Below, piece by piece: positions 1 through 10,059 of a stretch of 41,703 nucleotides of DNA (positions are counted from its first letter, which is position 1; each line of letters starts with the position of its first letter). The position numbers were made by a program, and so were the translations under genes. The DNA is from an uncultured Ignavibacterium sp. (GTDB lineage: Bacteria; Bacteroidota; Ignavibacteria; Ignavibacteriales; Ignavibacteriaceae), in the NCBI GenBank assembly GCA_937125135.1, contig CAKZLD010000123.1:1-41703 (forward strand). Direction: 5' to 3'. Below the pieces are notes generated by a model. The model searched no databases, had not been told where the DNA came from, and saw only the letters and a program-made list of their open reading frames with translations.

Positions 1-119
1 GCGTTTGTGAAAAGCAAAGTCGGATCATCGAATGGAAAAACCGGAGAAGAATTAACTATCCGATGGTCTTTACTTTTGAAAAAATCTAAAAACTGTTGTC
101 TTATTTCTTTTGAAGTCAT
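1..119 (-). CDS. alaS: Alanyl-tRNA synthetase, N-terminal fragment (cut by window edge)
   Basis: Reading the minus strand from the ATG at 119 gives 39 codons that run off the window. The translation opens [14 protein letters not shown] and continues through a KDHRIV..SSPVFP segment to DDPTLLFTN, which is the recognisable start of class II alanyl-tRNA synthetase (family pattern: IRxxFLxFF, HxxVxSSSLVP, [11 protein letters not shown]). The enzyme charges tRNA-Ala in the cytoplasm. An AGGTAG sequence about 5 bases before the ATG can serve as the ribosome site. Only the tip of the catalytic domain is visible, so integrity of the rest cannot be judged. The 280 bases between this start and the next gene (120-399) are AT-rich; I see no gene, RNA or clear hairpin there, and they presumably carry the alaS promoter. 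Confidence 0.93.
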   Translation of the reverse strand, partial: MTSKEIRQQFLDFFKSKDHRIVNSSPVFPFDDPTLLFTN

Positions 120-399
120 AACTACCTGTAAATGATTTTTTGAGTTGTAAAAATAGTAAAATGAGTTTTAATGAAAGAGACTCATCTATTTAGATCTTTA
201 AAGTTATAATTCAAGCGCATTCGATTGGAAATTATTCACTTTATTTTCTTTCACAGAGATTTCATAGAGAACCAATAATTTTATTATTCATAGTATTTAA
301 TAGGAATTCTACAATCATCAATATGCAAATAAGACTATGCAATTAAAATATCTCAATCTTACTCATAATCATCCTCTTAATCTTCATCAAATAGCATTT

Positions 400-2259
400 T
401 CATCTCTTCAAGACATTATTACTTGCTTTCACATCGGGTATATTCTCATCTCCAATAACTATTTGATCAAATTCAATTAAATCTGTAACGAACTCAAAAA
501 ATCTATTTCCTGATTTCCAAATATCAGCTTTGAAGTAAAAATCTTTTATAACTTCATTTTTATTTATCATTTTCACTTTTAGTGGTATTGGCAAACCACC
601 GATTTTTTCTATTTTGATTTTAACTTTATTCTTTTCTATTCGATATGAATGAATCGCTAAATCAGAATAAGCAAAATCAAAGAACCAAGGTTTGAAAAAC
701 CAATTTAAGTTCTCTCCAACTGCGGCATTAAAACAGTAAAAGAAATCCCAGGGAATAGGATGTTTTCCTTTCCAGGTATTCATATAGTGATGTAATGCTC
801 TCTTGAATAAGTCTTTTCCTAATAAATCCTGAAGCATATCGTAAGCAACACTTGATCTGGAATAAGCAGAAATTCTATATGAAGAGCCTCTTAATAAAAA
901 TGATGGGACAAGCAGTGGCATTTCAATTTCAGTTCCAGCAACCATATTAAAAGATGAGATATTTCTCGTACGATGTTTTACATTTTCAACCATTCTATCC
1001 TGAAAATCAAGCGGGAAAAACACTGCCCAACCTTCATCCATAAAAGCATATTTTCTTTCGTTTGTTCCCATCATAAAAGGCATATACTGGTGAGCTATTT
1101 CGTGGGCAGTTACTCCAATTGTTCCCGCTTTGGAGTTTGCACTACCATTATTCACAATCATCGGATATTCCATTCCGCCAGAACCATTCCATACTGTGCA
1201 ACTTGGATATGGATAAGGAAAACCCGGCATTTCTTCTGAAAAGTATTTAATACTTTCTTTTGCATAATAAGTAACATCTGGAAAATCTTTTGAAGATTCT
1301 CTATACGCAGCACAAATGTAAACTCGCTTTCCATCAGGTGCTAAATAACTTGTAGCATCCCATAAATAATGATTACTCATACCAAAAGCAAAATCAGGAA
1401 CATCTTCTGCTTTGAAAATGAAAGTGTGGGTTGGCTCTTTCGTTTTGTATTTATTCTGATTTAAAATATCATTCGCTTTGAATATTCTTATTATCTCATC
1501 ACTAATTCTTGCTTTCTGATATAATTTCAAATATTCATCGGATAAAATTTGTTCCGGGTTTTGCCAAACACCGGTAGCCCAGATATGAAAATCCCTGGGT
1601 ACAGTTATTTCAACTTCAAAATTATTAAAATCGTTATACATCTCTGTGTAGCCTGTGTATTCTTGAGTGTCCCACCCATCAATATCATCATAAACAGCTA
1701 TTTGAGGATACCAATAAGCAACGAAGAAGGATGTTGAATCATAAGTTCCCATTCTTGCAAAATTAGTTGGCGATAGTTGAAAACTCCATTCTATTTCCAG
1801 TTCGATGGAAGAATTTGGTAAAAATTCTTCAGGAAGAAACAAGCGGACATTAGTGCTGGTATATCTCAAAACTTTTTCATCTTTTATATCGAGTTGGGAA
1901 GAATTAAACTTTACAGATTTAAGTTCAACTCCATCAGTAATTCCTTTTGCAGAGATGGAAAAATCTCTCATTGCTGTTGGTTTTGTAATATTCGGATAAA
2001 GTCTTATTAAAATTTCTGTTAATGAATTAGGGCTGTTATTGTAATAAATAATTTTTTCATAGCCAGAAATTTTTCTGGACGTTGGCTCAACTTTTACTTT
2101 AATGAAATAATCAGATTTATTTTGCCAATAGTTTGCTCCGGGTTTTCCATCAAGACTTCTTGTCTTTTTAGAATATGCTGAAAGAATATTTAATGGTGTA
2201 TGTAAATCCTGAGCTACAAGCTGAATGAAAAGCAGAAATGAAAGAAATATGATTTTCAA
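400..2259 (-). CDS. Secreted M1-family zinc metallopeptidase (aminopeptidase N-like)
   Basis: A 619-residue protein with an N-terminal signal peptide (hydrophobic stretch at residues 2-15, likely cleavage after VAQ), so it is exported to the periplasm or outer surface. The catalytic signature of clan MA gluzincins is intact: exopeptidase motif GGMEYP at 361-366, HEIAH at 386-390, and the third zinc ligand Glu409 exactly 19 residues after His390. The N-terminal half is the beta-rich M1 saddle domain. No type IX sorting domain is visible at the C-terminus. The start is TTG at 2259, chosen because an AAGGAGG Shine-Dalgarno sits 4 bases upstream. It is last in a tight unit behind ruvB (9-base gap). 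It probably trims peptides, but the substrate is unknown. Confidence 0.9.
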   Translation of the reverse strand: MKIIFLSFLLFIQLVAQDLHTPLNILSAYSKKTRSLDGKPGANYWQNKSDYFIKVKVEPTSRKISGYEKIIYYNNSPNSLTEILIRLYPNITKPTAMRDFSISAKGITDGVELKSVKFNSSQLDIKDEKVLRYTSTNVRLFLPEEFLPNSSIELEIEWSFQLSPTNFARMGTYDSTSFFVAYWYPQIAVYDDIDGWDTQEYTGYTEMYNDFNNFEVEITVPRDFHIWATGVWQNPEQILSDEYLKLYQKARISDEIIRIFKANDILNQNKYKTKEPTHTFIFKAEDVPDFAFGMSNHYLWDATSYLAPDGKRVYICAAYRESSKDFPDVTYYAKESIKYFSEEMPGFPYPYPSCTVWNGSGGMEYPMIVNNGSANSKAGTIGVTAHEIAHQYMPFMMGTNERKYAFMDEGWAVFFPLDFQDRMVENVKHRTRNISSFNMVAGTEIEMPLLVPSFLLRGSSYRISAYSRSSVAYDMLQDLLGKDLFKRALHHYMNTWKGKHPIPWDFFYCFNAAVGENLNWFFKPWFFDFAYSDLAIHSYRIEKNKVKIKIEKIGGLPIPLKVKMINKNEVIKDFYFKADIWKSGNRFFEFVTDLIEFDQIVIGDENIPDVKASNNVLKR

Positions 2260-2263
2260 TTTT

Positions 2264-2270
2264 CCTCCTT
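2264..2270 (-). promoter_or_regulatory. Strong Shine-Dalgarno deciding a TTG start
   Basis: On the minus strand AAGGAGG is followed by AAAA-TTG. It overlaps the stop codon of ruvB and places the start of the M1 peptidase at a TTG codon (2259) directly before the signal peptide. No ATG lies near it in frame. Confidence 0.75.
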
Positions 2271-3294
2271 AATTATCAAATAGACTTGTTGTATCACTGA
2301 ATTTTTTTCTGCCAAATTTTTTATAAGCAAGATTAGTTGCTTCTCTTCCACGTGGTGTACGTTGAATAAAACCTTGTTGAATTAAAAATGGTTCATATAC
2401 TTCTTCGATAGTTCCCGGATCTTCATTAACAGAAACGGATAAAGTATTTAATCCAACTGGACCGCCATTGTATTTATCAATTATAGTTAAAAGAATTTCT
2501 TTGTCCATTTCATCAAGACCGGATTCATCAACTTCCAAAGCACTCAAAGCCTTCTTAGCAATTTCTAAATTAATCTTGTTCATATTTTCAAAATCAGCAA
2601 AATCACGTGTTCTTCGTAATAAACGATTTGCAATTCTTGGAGTCCCGCGCGATCTTCTTGCAATTTCCTCTGCTGCATCTTCATCAATGTTGATTCCAAG
2701 AATTCCAGCAGAACGTTGAATGATTTTTTTCAACACTTCACTATCATAGTAATCCAATCTGAATTTTATTCCAAATCTATCTCGAAGCGGAGAAGTAAGC
2801 ATTCCAGCTCGTGTAGTAGCTCCAACTAAAGTAAACTTCGGTAAACTGATTTGAACTGTTCTTGCATTTGGTCCACTTTCTATCATTATATCAAGTTTGA
2901 AGTCTTCCATTGCTGAATAAAGATATTCTTCAACTACCGGACTGAGCCGATGAATTTCATCAATGAAAAGAACAGATCGCTCTTCAAGATTTGTTAAAAT
3001 TCCTGCAAGATCGCCGGGTTTTTCTAAAACCGGACCTGAGCTGATTTTCATTTTAACATTCATTTCATTTGCAATAATATGGGCGAGTGTTGTTTTACCT
3101 AATCCCGGAGGACCCGTCAAAAGGCAGTGGTCTAAAGCATCTTGACGCCTTTTAGCAGCAGTGATAAATACATTCAGATTATCAGTAATTTTTGTCTGAC
3201 CATTAAACTCTATAATTTTCTGAGGACGTATATTTTGTTCGAAAGATTTATCCTCATCATTTTGATTCGGATCAGTTGTAGTTCTTTTAGCCAT
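2269..3294 (-). CDS. ruvB: Holliday junction branch migration DNA helicase RuvB
   Basis: A 341-residue AAA+ ATPase, the usual RuvB length. Visible motifs are Walker [10 protein letters not shown] (61-69), Walker B DEIH (112-115), sensor 1 GATTRAG (158-164) and the TSPLRDRFG segment with the arginine finger. The C-terminal winged-helix domain carries the typical GGPVGLNTL and [11 protein letters not shown] segments. RuvB forms hexameric rings that, with RuvA, drive branch migration during recombination repair. Neither ruvA nor ruvC is in this window. The ATG lies one base after the stop of the upstream membrane acyltransferase and the gene runs straight into the M1 peptidase, so the three are probably co-transcribed. 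Confidence 0.97.
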   Translation of the reverse strand: MAKRTTTDPNQNDEDKSFEQNIRPQKIIEFNGQTKITDNLNVFITAAKRRQDALDHCLLTGPPGLGKTTLAHIIANEMNVKMKISSGPVLEKPGDLAGILTNLEERSVLFIDEIHRLSPVVEEYLYSAMEDFKLDIMIESGPNARTVQISLPKFTLVGATTRAGMLTSPLRDRFGIKFRLDYYDSEVLKKIIQRSAGILGINIDEDAAEEIARRSRGTPRIANRLLRRTRDFADFENMNKINLEIAKKALSALEVDESGLDEMDKEILLTIIDKYNGGPVGLNTLSVSVNEDPGTIEEVYEPFLIQQGFIQRTPRGREATNLAYKKFGRKKFSDTTSLFDN

Positions 3295-3295
3295 A

Positions 3296-4387
3296 TCAGG
3301 TTACAAGTTGTTTGTTACGAATTTTTAATTTGTTGAGTGCTAACACCATTAACACCATCAATGTAATCATTGTAATGGCAATTAAAATTGTCAGTTCTGG
3401 ATTTAATTTGTTTCCCCAAATAATTATTACACCGGGATTTATGACACTTCCATAAAGAATTAAAAGATGGACTACATAAATCAAAAGAGTATTTCTTCCA
3501 ACTAAAATTAGCACGTGTGGAATTGAATGAATTGATTGTGATATCAAAGAAACTACTCCTGTCAAAGTCAATACAAAGCCAATCCGGAATGCAATAGTTT
3601 GATAATTATAAGAATCAAATTGAATATTGAAATTTGAAAATGAAATAAAGTTATATAAATAAACCAAACCGAGAATTATTAAACCACTTAAGATTGTCTT
3701 TAAACTAAATGATGTAGTGCGAAATATCGTAGGGTTCTTTGCCAGTTTACTCCCAAGAATAGCACCGATTAGCATATATCCAACCCAAGGAAACAATGGA
3801 AATAAAGAGCCAGCACCTTGATAGAAATAATTTGCAAATGGTTTCGGCAAATACATTAACCAATCAATTTTATTGAAAACCGGAGTAGGTAAGATGAAAA
3901 TTAATGCAGCTAGAAGAAATGTAGCGGTATCACCTAATTTTATTTTTTCAGATATGAAAGCAAAAATCATTATGAATAATAAACCAAATCCAATTAAGTG
4001 AAGAACATCAACAGTATAAAATACATTTAACTGACTTTCAGTTATGTATTGAAAGTTAAACGGATTTAATGTGGGAAATCGAAGTAAATATCCAATGCTC
4101 AAAAGCAGTAAAAATCTTTTGAATCCTTTTACAACTCGAGGATTTTTTTCAAACGGCTCATCAACTAATCTAAACAGATAAGTAAAAACAGTTCCTGAAG
4201 TAAACATGAAAATCGGGGCTGTCATACCACGCATAAAATGCCAGATAGAGTAACTTAATGATTCATAAGTTCGAAATTCATTTGCAAGGAGAACATCAAC
4301 AGTATGTCCCTGAACCATTTGCAAAACAGCAAAAGCTCTTAGAAGATCAATAAAAATTATTCTTTGTTTTTTTTCTGCTTTACTCAT
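3296..4387 (-). CDS. Multi-pass membrane acyltransferase-like protein (DUF1624/HGSNAT-like)
   Basis: A 363-residue integral membrane protein with about ten hydrophobic helices. The N-terminal signature [17 protein letters not shown], followed by [17 protein letters not shown], is that of the DUF1624 / heparan-alpha-glucosaminide N-acetyltransferase catalytic family, which is related in fold to acyltransferase 3 and YeiB proteins. The His in QGHT is the expected functional residue. Such proteins move acyl groups across the membrane onto sugars or other acceptors; the acceptor here is unknown. It is the first gene of the unit with ruvB and the M1 peptidase, and starts about 50 bases after the dnaK terminator, so its promoter must be in or before that short gap. 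Confidence 0.7.
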   Translation of the reverse strand: MSKAEKKQRIIFIDLLRAFAVLQMVQGHTVDVLLANEFRTYESLSYSIWHFMRGMTAPIFMFTSGTVFTYLFRLVDEPFEKNPRVVKGFKRFLLLLSIGYLLRFPTLNPFNFQYITESQLNVFYTVDVLHLIGFGLLFIMIFAFISEKIKLGDTATFLLAALIFILPTPVFNKIDWLMYLPKPFANYFYQGAGSLFPLFPWVGYMLIGAILGSKLAKNPTIFRTTSFSLKTILSGLIILGLVYLYNFISFSNFNIQFDSYNYQTIAFRIGFVLTLTGVVSLISQSIHSIPHVLILVGRNTLLIYVVHLLILYGSVINPGVIIIWGNKLNPELTILIAITMITLMVLMVLALNKLKIRNKQLVT

Positions 4388-4436
4388 TAAGTATTGAAAA
4401 TAAAAGTCGTGTTAAAGATAAAAAGACTTGAACATA

Positions 4437-4488
4437 AAGAAAAAATAAAGCTGTCTTAAAAGCAGGAGCTTAAACTTCCAAGACAGCT
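4437..4488 (-). terminator. Rho-independent terminator of dnaK
   Basis: A perfect 9-base stem (AGCTGTCTT with AAGACAGCT, 4449-4457 and 4480-4488), read on the minus strand, is followed by TTATTTTTTCTTT. It lies 28 bases after the dnaK stop. Confidence 0.85.
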
Positions 4489-4516
4489 AAATATGAAATG
4501 AAATAGTTAGTTAAGA

Positions 4517-6433
4517 TTATTTCTTATCATCATCAACTACTTCGTAGGAGGCATCCTGAACATCTTCTTTCTTATCTTGTGCTTGACTGCCAGAGCTACC
4601 TTGAGATTGGGCTGATTGATAATTTGGTGCTCCCTGTTGTGAATATATTTGTTGAGATATTTCATTCCAGACTTTCATTAATGAGTCAGTTGCTGATTTA
4701 ATCGTATCTGTATTATTCGTCTTCATCGCATCTTCTAATTTCTGAATTTCAGACTCCAATCTCGACTTCTGGTCTGGATTGATCTTATCTTTTAATTCTT
4801 CAATTTGTTTTTTGGTTTGGAATATTAGAGAATCCGCTTGATTTCTTGCCTCAACAGCTTCCTTCTTCTTTTTGTCTTCTGCAGCGTGTTCTTGTGCGGC
4901 TCGTTTCATTCTTTCAATTTCTTCTTTTGATAATCCACTTGAAGAAGTAATTCTTATACTTTGTTCTTTGTTGGTTGCTTTATCTTTTGCACTTACGTGA
5001 AGAATACCATTAGCATCAATGTCGAAAGTTACTTCAATCTGCGGAACACCTCTCGGTGCTGGTGGAATTCCATCAAGATGGAAACGACCTAAAGTTCTGT
5101 TGTCAGCAGCCATAGGTCTTTCACCTTGTAGAACATGAATCTCTACCGAAAGTTGATTGTCAGCTGCAGTCGAAAAGATTTCGCTTTTTCTTGTAGGAAT
5201 AGTGGTATTCGCAGGAATCAATGTGGTCATTACTCCACCGAGAGTCTCAATACCGAGAGACAATGGAGTTACATCAAGAAGAAGAACATCTTTAACATCG
5301 CCAGCTAAAACGCCACCTTGAATAGCGGCACCAACTGCAACAACTTCATCAGGATTTACACCCTTGTGAGGCTCTTTGCCAAAAATCTTTTTTACTAATT
5401 CTTGAACCATAGGAATTCTTGTTGAACCTCCAACAAGAATAACTTCATCGATCTGACTTGCAGTTACTCCTGCATCTTTTAACGCCTGCTCACATGGAAT
5501 TCTGGTTTTTTCTACGAGGTCGTCAACTAATTGTTCAAACTTTGCCCTAGTTACTGTAATATTCATATGCTTGGGTCCATCCTGAGTTGCAGTGATAAAA
5601 GGCAAGTTCACATCTGTCTGCATTGAAGATGAAAGTTCTATTTTTGCTTTCTCTGCAGCTTCTTTCAATCTCTGTAAAGCCATTGGATCTTTTCTTAAAT
5701 CAATTCCTTCCTGATTCTTAAATTCATCAGCAAGATAATCAATCAATCTTTGGTCGAAATCATCTCCGCCAAGATGAGTATCACCATTTGTGGATTTAAC
5801 TTCAAAAACTCCCTCACCAAGCTGAAGAATTGAAATATCAAAAGTACCGCCACCAAGATCGTAAACTGCAACTAATTCTTCTTTATGTTTTTTATCCAAG
5901 CCGTAAGCTAATGCTGCTGCTGTTGGTTCATTTATAATTCTTCTCACTTTTAATCCGGCAATTTCACCTGCATCTTTTGTAGCTTGTCTTTGTGCATCAT
6001 TAAAATAAGCAGGAACGGTAATAACTGCTTCGGTAACTTCGTGACCGAGATAATCCTCTGCTGTCTTTTTCATTTTCTGTAAGATCATTGCTGAAATTTC
6101 CGGAGGAGAATAAAGTCTATCGCCTATTTTAACACGGGAAGTATTATTCTCTCCTTTTACAACTTCATAAGGAACTTCAGATCTTTCTCGATCAACTTCA
6201 TCATAAAATCTTCCCATAAATCTTTTAATAGAAAAGATAGTATTCTTAGGATTGGTAATAGCTTGTCTTTTTGCAGGAGTACCCACCAAGCGTTCGTTGT
6301 TCTTTGTAAATGCAACAACTGATGGAGTTGTTCTCCCACCTTCAGAATTAGGGATAACAACTGGATCATTTCCTTCCATCACTGCTACACAGGAATTTGT
6401 TGTTCCTAAATCTATTCCGATAATTTTACTCAT
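4517..6433 (-). CDS. dnaK: Chaperone protein DnaK (Hsp70)
   Basis: A 638-residue Hsp70 when started at the ATG at 6433, just before the canonical [18 protein letters not shown]. The frame is open 23 codons further upstream (to 6502), but those residues have no counterpart in DnaK, and an AAGGAG Shine-Dalgarno lies 5 bases before 6433, so the shorter form is chosen. The ATPase domain is complete (phosphate loop [21 protein letters not shown]), the substrate-binding domain follows ([11 protein letters not shown] linker region), and the tail ends in a Q/S-rich segment and acidic YEVVDDDKK. It folds nascent and stress-damaged proteins with DnaJ and GrpE, neither of which is adjacent. I see no CIRCE operator upstream. 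It is monocistronic, with its own terminator. Confidence 0.98.
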   Translation of the reverse strand: MSKIIGIDLGTTNSCVAVMEGNDPVVIPNSEGGRTTPSVVAFTKNNERLVGTPAKRQAITNPKNTIFSIKRFMGRFYDEVDRERSEVPYEVVKGENNTSRVKIGDRLYSPPEISAMILQKMKKTAEDYLGHEVTEAVITVPAYFNDAQRQATKDAGEIAGLKVRRIINEPTAAALAYGLDKKHKEELVAVYDLGGGTFDISILQLGEGVFEVKSTNGDTHLGGDDFDQRLIDYLADEFKNQEGIDLRKDPMALQRLKEAAEKAKIELSSSMQTDVNLPFITATQDGPKHMNITVTRAKFEQLVDDLVEKTRIPCEQALKDAGVTASQIDEVILVGGSTRIPMVQELVKKIFGKEPHKGVNPDEVVAVGAAIQGGVLAGDVKDVLLLDVTPLSLGIETLGGVMTTLIPANTTIPTRKSEIFSTAADNQLSVEIHVLQGERPMAADNRTLGRFHLDGIPPAPRGVPQIEVTFDIDANGILHVSAKDKATNKEQSIRITSSSGLSKEEIERMKRAAQEHAAEDKKKKEAVEARNQADSLIFQTKKQIEELKDKINPDQKSRLESEIQKLEDAMKTNNTDTIKSATDSLMKVWNEISQQIYSQQGAPNYQSAQSQGSSGSQAQDKKEDVQDASYEVVDDDKK

Positions 6434-6655
6434 TTTTTCTCCTTTTTTAAATTTTTTAATTCGTTTAGTATTCGCAATCGACGTGCCGTATAAAAATCTC
6501 ATTTATTGCAAATTTTGAAGCTTTTTGTTTTATGATATTATTAAAATCTGACATAATTTCACCTCAAGCCGACATTTTAACACACTTATGTGTTTTTTTG
6601 TCTCTATTTTATGACCGGGACTAAGATTATTTTTGTAATAAAAAAAATAGGTCAA

Positions 6656-7429
6656 ATGCTAAATCTTGAGAATTTTGATATAAAACTAAATACCGATTTT
6701 ATCGGAAGGAATTTCATCTACTTTGAAGAAATTGATTCTACAAATAGTTATCTGCTTAATAAAAATAATAACATTGATATTTCAGGAACGGTTGTATTTG
6801 CAGAATTTCAGACTAAAGGTCGAGGCAGATTAGACAGAGTTTGGACAAGCGATACCGGGCAAAATTTAACTTTTTCAATCCTTTTTGTAAAAAATCAGAA
6901 CTTATTTCAAAATCTGAATTTTCTTAATTTTTCAGCTGCTTTAGCCGTCTCAACATCAATTGAGAATCTCTATCAACTCAAAACAGATTTGAAATGGCCT
7001 AACGACGTACTTCTTTCAAGAAAGAAAACTTGTGGAATTTTAATAGAAACTACATCAAACAAAGGAGTTATTGATAGAGTTGTGCTTGGAATTGGAATAA
7101 ATGTAAATCAGAATTACTTCAAAGGCGAGTATAATTATCCACCTACCAGTATCAGAATCGAGCTTGGGAAAGAAGTTGAGAGAGAAAGGTTATTAGCTGA
7201 AGTTTTAAATAATTTAGAATATTATCTAATTAAGTTAAAAACCGATAAGCATCAAATTATCAACGACTGGAAGATGAAATGTAAAATGATCGGAGAGAAA
7301 ATTTCCATCAGACAAAAAGATGATATAAAATTCGGAATCTTTGATGATATTGATGAGAATGGATTTTTGTTATTAAAAACAAAAGCCGGCATCGAAAAAA
7401 TAACTGCCGGCGATTTGATTATTCAATAA
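6656..7429 (+). CDS. birA: Biotin-[acetyl-CoA-carboxylase] ligase, no DNA-binding domain
   Basis: A 257-residue biotin protein ligase. Visible are GRGRLDRVW (55-63; biotinyl-AMP loop), KWPNDVLL (113-120; the catalytic Lys) and GIGINVN. It lacks the N-terminal helix-turn-helix of E. coli BirA, so it should be a pure ligase and not a biotin-sensing repressor. The open frame extends to a GTG at 6590, but the ATG at 6656 has an AGG-type ribosome site (ATAGGTCAA) and fits the family N-terminus better. It attaches biotin to the carboxyl carrier protein of acetyl-CoA carboxylase; accD, another subunit of that enzyme, is encoded convergently 8 bases away. The gene diverges from dnaK. Confidence 0.93.
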   Translation: MLNLENFDIKLNTDFIGRNFIYFEEIDSTNSYLLNKNNNIDISGTVVFAEFQTKGRGRLDRVWTSDTGQNLTFSILFVKNQNLFQNLNFLNFSAALAVSTSIENLYQLKTDLKWPNDVLLSRKKTCGILIETTSNKGVIDRVVLGIGINVNQNYFKGEYNYPPTSIRIELGKEVERERLLAEVLNNLEYYLIKLKTDKHQIINDWKMKCKMIGEKISIRQKDDIKFGIFDDIDENGFLLLKTKAGIEKITAGDLIIQ

Positions 7430-7437
7430 GTATATAA

Positions 7438-8277
7438 TCAGATAAGAAGATTAAGAACTCTTACAATATTAGTCTTCAAATCCTTTCTATGAGAGACAAA
7501 ATCAACAAAACCTTTTTCCATTAAAAATTCTGCTCTTTGAAAACCTTCTGGTAAATCTCTGCCAATAGTCTGTTTGATTACTCGAGGACCGGCAAATCCA
7601 ATCAGTGCTTTTGGTTCTGAGATATGAATATCGCCCAACATAGCATAACTCGCAGTAGTTCCACCTGTTGTCGGATCAGTCAAAACGGAAATATAAGGAA
7701 TTGATGCTTCAGCAAGTTTAGTTAATCTTGCACTGATTTTAGCTAATTGCATTAGTGAATAAGCTCCCTCCATCATTCTTGCACCACCGCTTCGGGAAAT
7801 AATTACTAATGGAATTTTTTCTTTGCATGCCTTATCAATTATTCTTGCAATTTTTTCACCGACTACTGATCCCATACTTCCACCAATGAACTCAAAATCC
7901 ATACAGGCGAAAGCGATTTCGATTCCTTCAATCTTTCCGACACCTGTCCTGACAGCATCATACAAATCAAGCTTTTTGATTGTTTCAGCTATTCTGTCTG
8001 TATATTTTTTTGTATCAGTAAAATTTAGAGGATCGGCAGAACGCATTTTTTTATCAATCTCTTTAAAAGTTCCTTTATCGAAAAGAAATGAAATATATTC
8101 TTTACTGCCAATTCTCCAATGATAATCGCATTTCAGACAAGTCCAATAATTCAACTCTAATTGTTTTTTATGAATGATTTCACCGCAGGAAGGACATTTT
8201 TCCCACAATCCATCGGGTAAGTCTTTTTTCTGAGTATCGGGAGAAATATTCTCTTTTGATCTTTTAAACCAAGGCAT
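7438..8277 (-). CDS. accD: Acetyl-CoA carboxylase carboxyltransferase subunit beta
   Basis: A 279-residue AccD. The N-terminal four-cysteine zinc ribbon is intact (Cys28, Cys31, Cys47, Cys50), followed by the crotonase-like carboxyltransferase domain with [12 protein letters not shown] and [11 protein letters not shown], which form the acyl-CoA and biotin binding site. With AccA it transfers carboxylate from carboxybiotin to acetyl-CoA, the first committed step of fatty acid synthesis. It is the last gene of the sprA-to-accD string; its ATG comes one base after the stop of the DUF1573 gene, implying translational coupling. AccA, AccB and AccC are not in the window. Confidence 0.97.
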   Translation of the reverse strand: MPWFKRSKENISPDTQKKDLPDGLWEKCPSCGEIIHKKQLELNYWTCLKCDYHWRIGSKEYISFLFDKGTFKEIDKKMRSADPLNFTDTKKYTDRIAETIKKLDLYDAVRTGVGKIEGIEIAFACMDFEFIGGSMGSVVGEKIARIIDKACKEKIPLVIISRSGGARMMEGAYSLMQLAKISARLTKLAEASIPYISVLTDPTTGGTTASYAMLGDIHISEPKALIGFAGPRVIKQTIGRDLPEGFQRAEFLMEKGFVDFVSHRKDLKTNIVRVLNLLI

Positions 8278-8278
8278 A

Positions 8279-8992
8279 TTAATTTTTTAAAACCTCTGCA
8301 TAAATTGTTAAAACTTTATTTGTTTGCTCTGCATCATTCGAAACTATTGTAATAGTTCTGCTCATTTTTCCAACTCTGTTTTTTGTATCTAAATCAATCT
8401 TCAAAGTTCCGGCTTCACCAGGTTTAATTATAGAATTGCTTAACATTGCTGCTGTGCATCCACACGAAGTTTTGATATCTTTTACTTCAAGTTCTTCCTG
8501 ACCCTTGTTTACTAATTGAAAAGTATGGCTCACAACACTTCCTTCTTTTACTTTTCCGAAATTATATTGTGTTTCTGGTAAATAAAGCAAAGCACCTGAT
8601 TTTGGTTTCTTTTCAGGAAGTAAAATATTGCATCGAATATTTAGCTGAACTTCTTTTCTTTCAGGATCATTTGAAGTAACATAAACTGATTTTAACTGAG
8701 GACCAACTCTCCCTTTGGAATTGAATGTAACTTTTATATTTGTTGATTCACCGGGCTTAAGTTCTTTTTTATCAGGTTGAGCTGCAGTGCATCCGCAGGA
8801 AGCCCTCACATCTGTAATTCTAAGTATATCGCCACCACTGTTTGAAATTACAAATGTGTGAGAAACTTCTTCACCTTGTATGATATCACCAAAATTATAT
8901 TCAGAAGATTGAACGCTAATTTTGGGTCCGATTAATTGTGCAAATATTGAAAAACTAAAAACGATAATAGAGAAAAATGTTCTTTTAATCAT
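8279..8992 (-). CDS. Exported tandem DUF1573 protein
   Basis: A 237-residue protein with a signal peptide (hydrophobic residues 6-18) and two DUF1573 units of about 100 residues. Each has the family pattern YNFG, then VSHTF, then SCGCTAA (Cys65/Cys67 and Cys176/Cys178), then PGE. DUF1573 domains are Ig-like/ASPM-SPD-2-like beta sandwiches common in Bacteroidota exported proteins; their function is not established. The paired CxC motifs in an exported protein could bind metal or form disulfides, which is inference. The start overlaps the tsaB stop by 8 bases and the stop is one base from the accD start, so it is embedded between essential genes. Confidence 0.85.
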   Translation of the reverse strand: MIKRTFFSIIVFSFSIFAQLIGPKISVQSSEYNFGDIIQGEEVSHTFVISNSGGDILRITDVRASCGCTAAQPDKKELKPGESTNIKVTFNSKGRVGPQLKSVYVTSNDPERKEVQLNIRCNILLPEKKPKSGALLYLPETQYNFGKVKEGSVVSHTFQLVNKGQEELEVKDIKTSCGCTAAMLSNSIIKPGEAGTLKIDLDTKNRVGKMSRTITIVSNDAEQTNKVLTIYAEVLKN

Positions 8993-9635
8993 TTTTGGTC
9001 TCCTTTACAATAAAATCTTTAATGTAATTTGGTTCTAAAAAATCTACATCAAATAATAACTTATCAATGCCAAAATTCAATGCCCACCTCGCAACATACT
9101 CGGCTGATGGTGAAGCAACAGCAAAAGGATTTTTGCTCAAATTTCCAAAAATCAGACAATCTTCGTATTGATTCAGTTCAGATTGACTGATTAATTTTAA
9201 CTCTCCATCAAATATATAGTTATTACCTTTAACAAAAAATTTGGCAAAATAGCATTCATCCTTATTAGCACGATTAACAATATAAAATTCTGTGCTTTGA
9301 GGGAGAAATAATGAAATCTGAAAAGCTAATGCTTCAAAAGTTGGAACAGGAATCAAAGGAATCTTCAAACCTTCAACAATTCCTTTTGCTGCTGATAAAC
9401 CAATTCTTAATCCTGTGAATGAACCGGGTCCCATTGATACTGCAATTGATCTGAGCTCATTTAATTTTATTCCTGAGTGATGTTGAATAATTTCAATTTG
9501 TTCAAACAATTTTTCAGAGTGTGAATGTGCTTGATTTGTTTCAATTAAATAGAAGTCATTACTATTTGTCATCAAACAAACACTACAAATTTTATCAGAA
9601 GTCTCAATAGCAAGAATAGGGGTTATTTCATTCAT
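8985..9635 (-). CDS. tsaB: tRNA t6A37 threonylcarbamoyladenosine biosynthesis protein TsaB
   Basis: A 216-residue member of the ASKHA family. The start LAIETSDKICSVCL and the signature GPGSFTGLR (69-77) followed by GLSAAKGI identify TsaB, the pseudo-enzyme partner of TsaD in making t6A at position 37 of ANN-decoding tRNAs. The second half (residues after about 110) is poorly conserved, as usual for TsaB. It overlaps tsaE by 8 bases and the DUF1573 gene by 8 bases. tsaD and tsaC are not in this window. Confidence 0.93.
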   Translation of the reverse strand: MNEITPILAIETSDKICSVCLMTNSNDFYLIETNQAHSHSEKLFEQIEIIQHHSGIKLNELRSIAVSMGPGSFTGLRIGLSAAKGIVEGLKIPLIPVPTFEALAFQISLFLPQSTEFYIVNRANKDECYFAKFFVKGNNYIFDGELKLISQSELNQYEDCLIFGNLSKNPFAVASPSAEYVARWALNFGIDKLLFDVDFLEPNYIKDFIVKETKND

Positions 9636-10059
9636 ATTTAGTTATCGCAATTTTTCTTGAATCATCATCATTTAGATAAAATTGAATTTCATATCTGGAA
9701 TTTGGTAAAATATCAGGAAACAATTCTCCCCACTCAATGAAAGTAATTGATTCTGAATCTGCTATATAATCTTCAAACCCAATGTCGTGCAATTCATTGA
9801 TTGAGTTAATTCTATAAAAATCGAAATGATAGATTTTTTTGTCCCCGATATATTCATTAACAATTGCAAAGGTTGGACTTGATGTATTATAAATTTTATA
9901 ATGTTCAGCTATTTTTCTTACGAAAAATGTTTTGCCGGAACCCAAAGGACCATTCAGAACAACAACATCGCCTGATTTTATTTCATTAAGAAAAGTTAAT
10001 GCAATGTTCTCAGTTTCTAATTCAGATTTTGATAAAAACTCTCTTATTTCACTTTTCAC
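9628..10059 (-). CDS. tsaE: tRNA t6A37 biosynthesis ATPase TsaE
   Basis: A 143-residue P-loop ATPase of usual TsaE length. Visible motifs are Walker A GPLGSGKT (37-44), SSPTFAIVNEY (60-70), HFDFYR (78-83) and EWGE (109-112). TsaE binds the TsaB-TsaD complex and its ATPase activity lets t6A synthesis turn over. Its start codon lies inside the last codons of porX (4-base overlap) and its end overlaps tsaB by 8 bases, so porX, tsaE and tsaB are translationally linked. From memory, porX next to tsaE also occurs in other Bacteroidota. Confidence 0.95.
   Translation of the reverse strand: MKSEIREFLSKSELETENIALTFLNEIKSGDVVVLNGPLGSGKTFFVRKIAEHYKIYNTSSPTFAIVNEYIGDKKIYHFDFYRINSINELHDIGFEDYIADSESITFIEWGELFPDILPNSRYEIQFYLNDDDSRKIAITKYE

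Noticed and set aside
6434-6502. N-terminal extension of dnaK
   Set aside because: The 23 extra residues do not resemble DnaK, and a good Shine-Dalgarno precedes the ATG at 6433.
6579-6599. Hairpin AACACA-CTTA-TGTGTT followed by T-run in the dnaK-birA gap
   Set aside because: Looks like a weak terminator, but it lies in a divergent promoter region with no upstream gene to end; the stem is only six A/T-rich pairs.
6590-6655. GTG-started N-terminal extension of birA
   Set aside because: No ribosome site at the GTG; residues do not fit the ligase; ATG at 6656 is preferred.
6434-6655. Search for a CIRCE heat-shock operator upstream of dnaK
   Set aside because: No TTAGCACTC-N9-GAGTGCTAA-like inverted repeat found.
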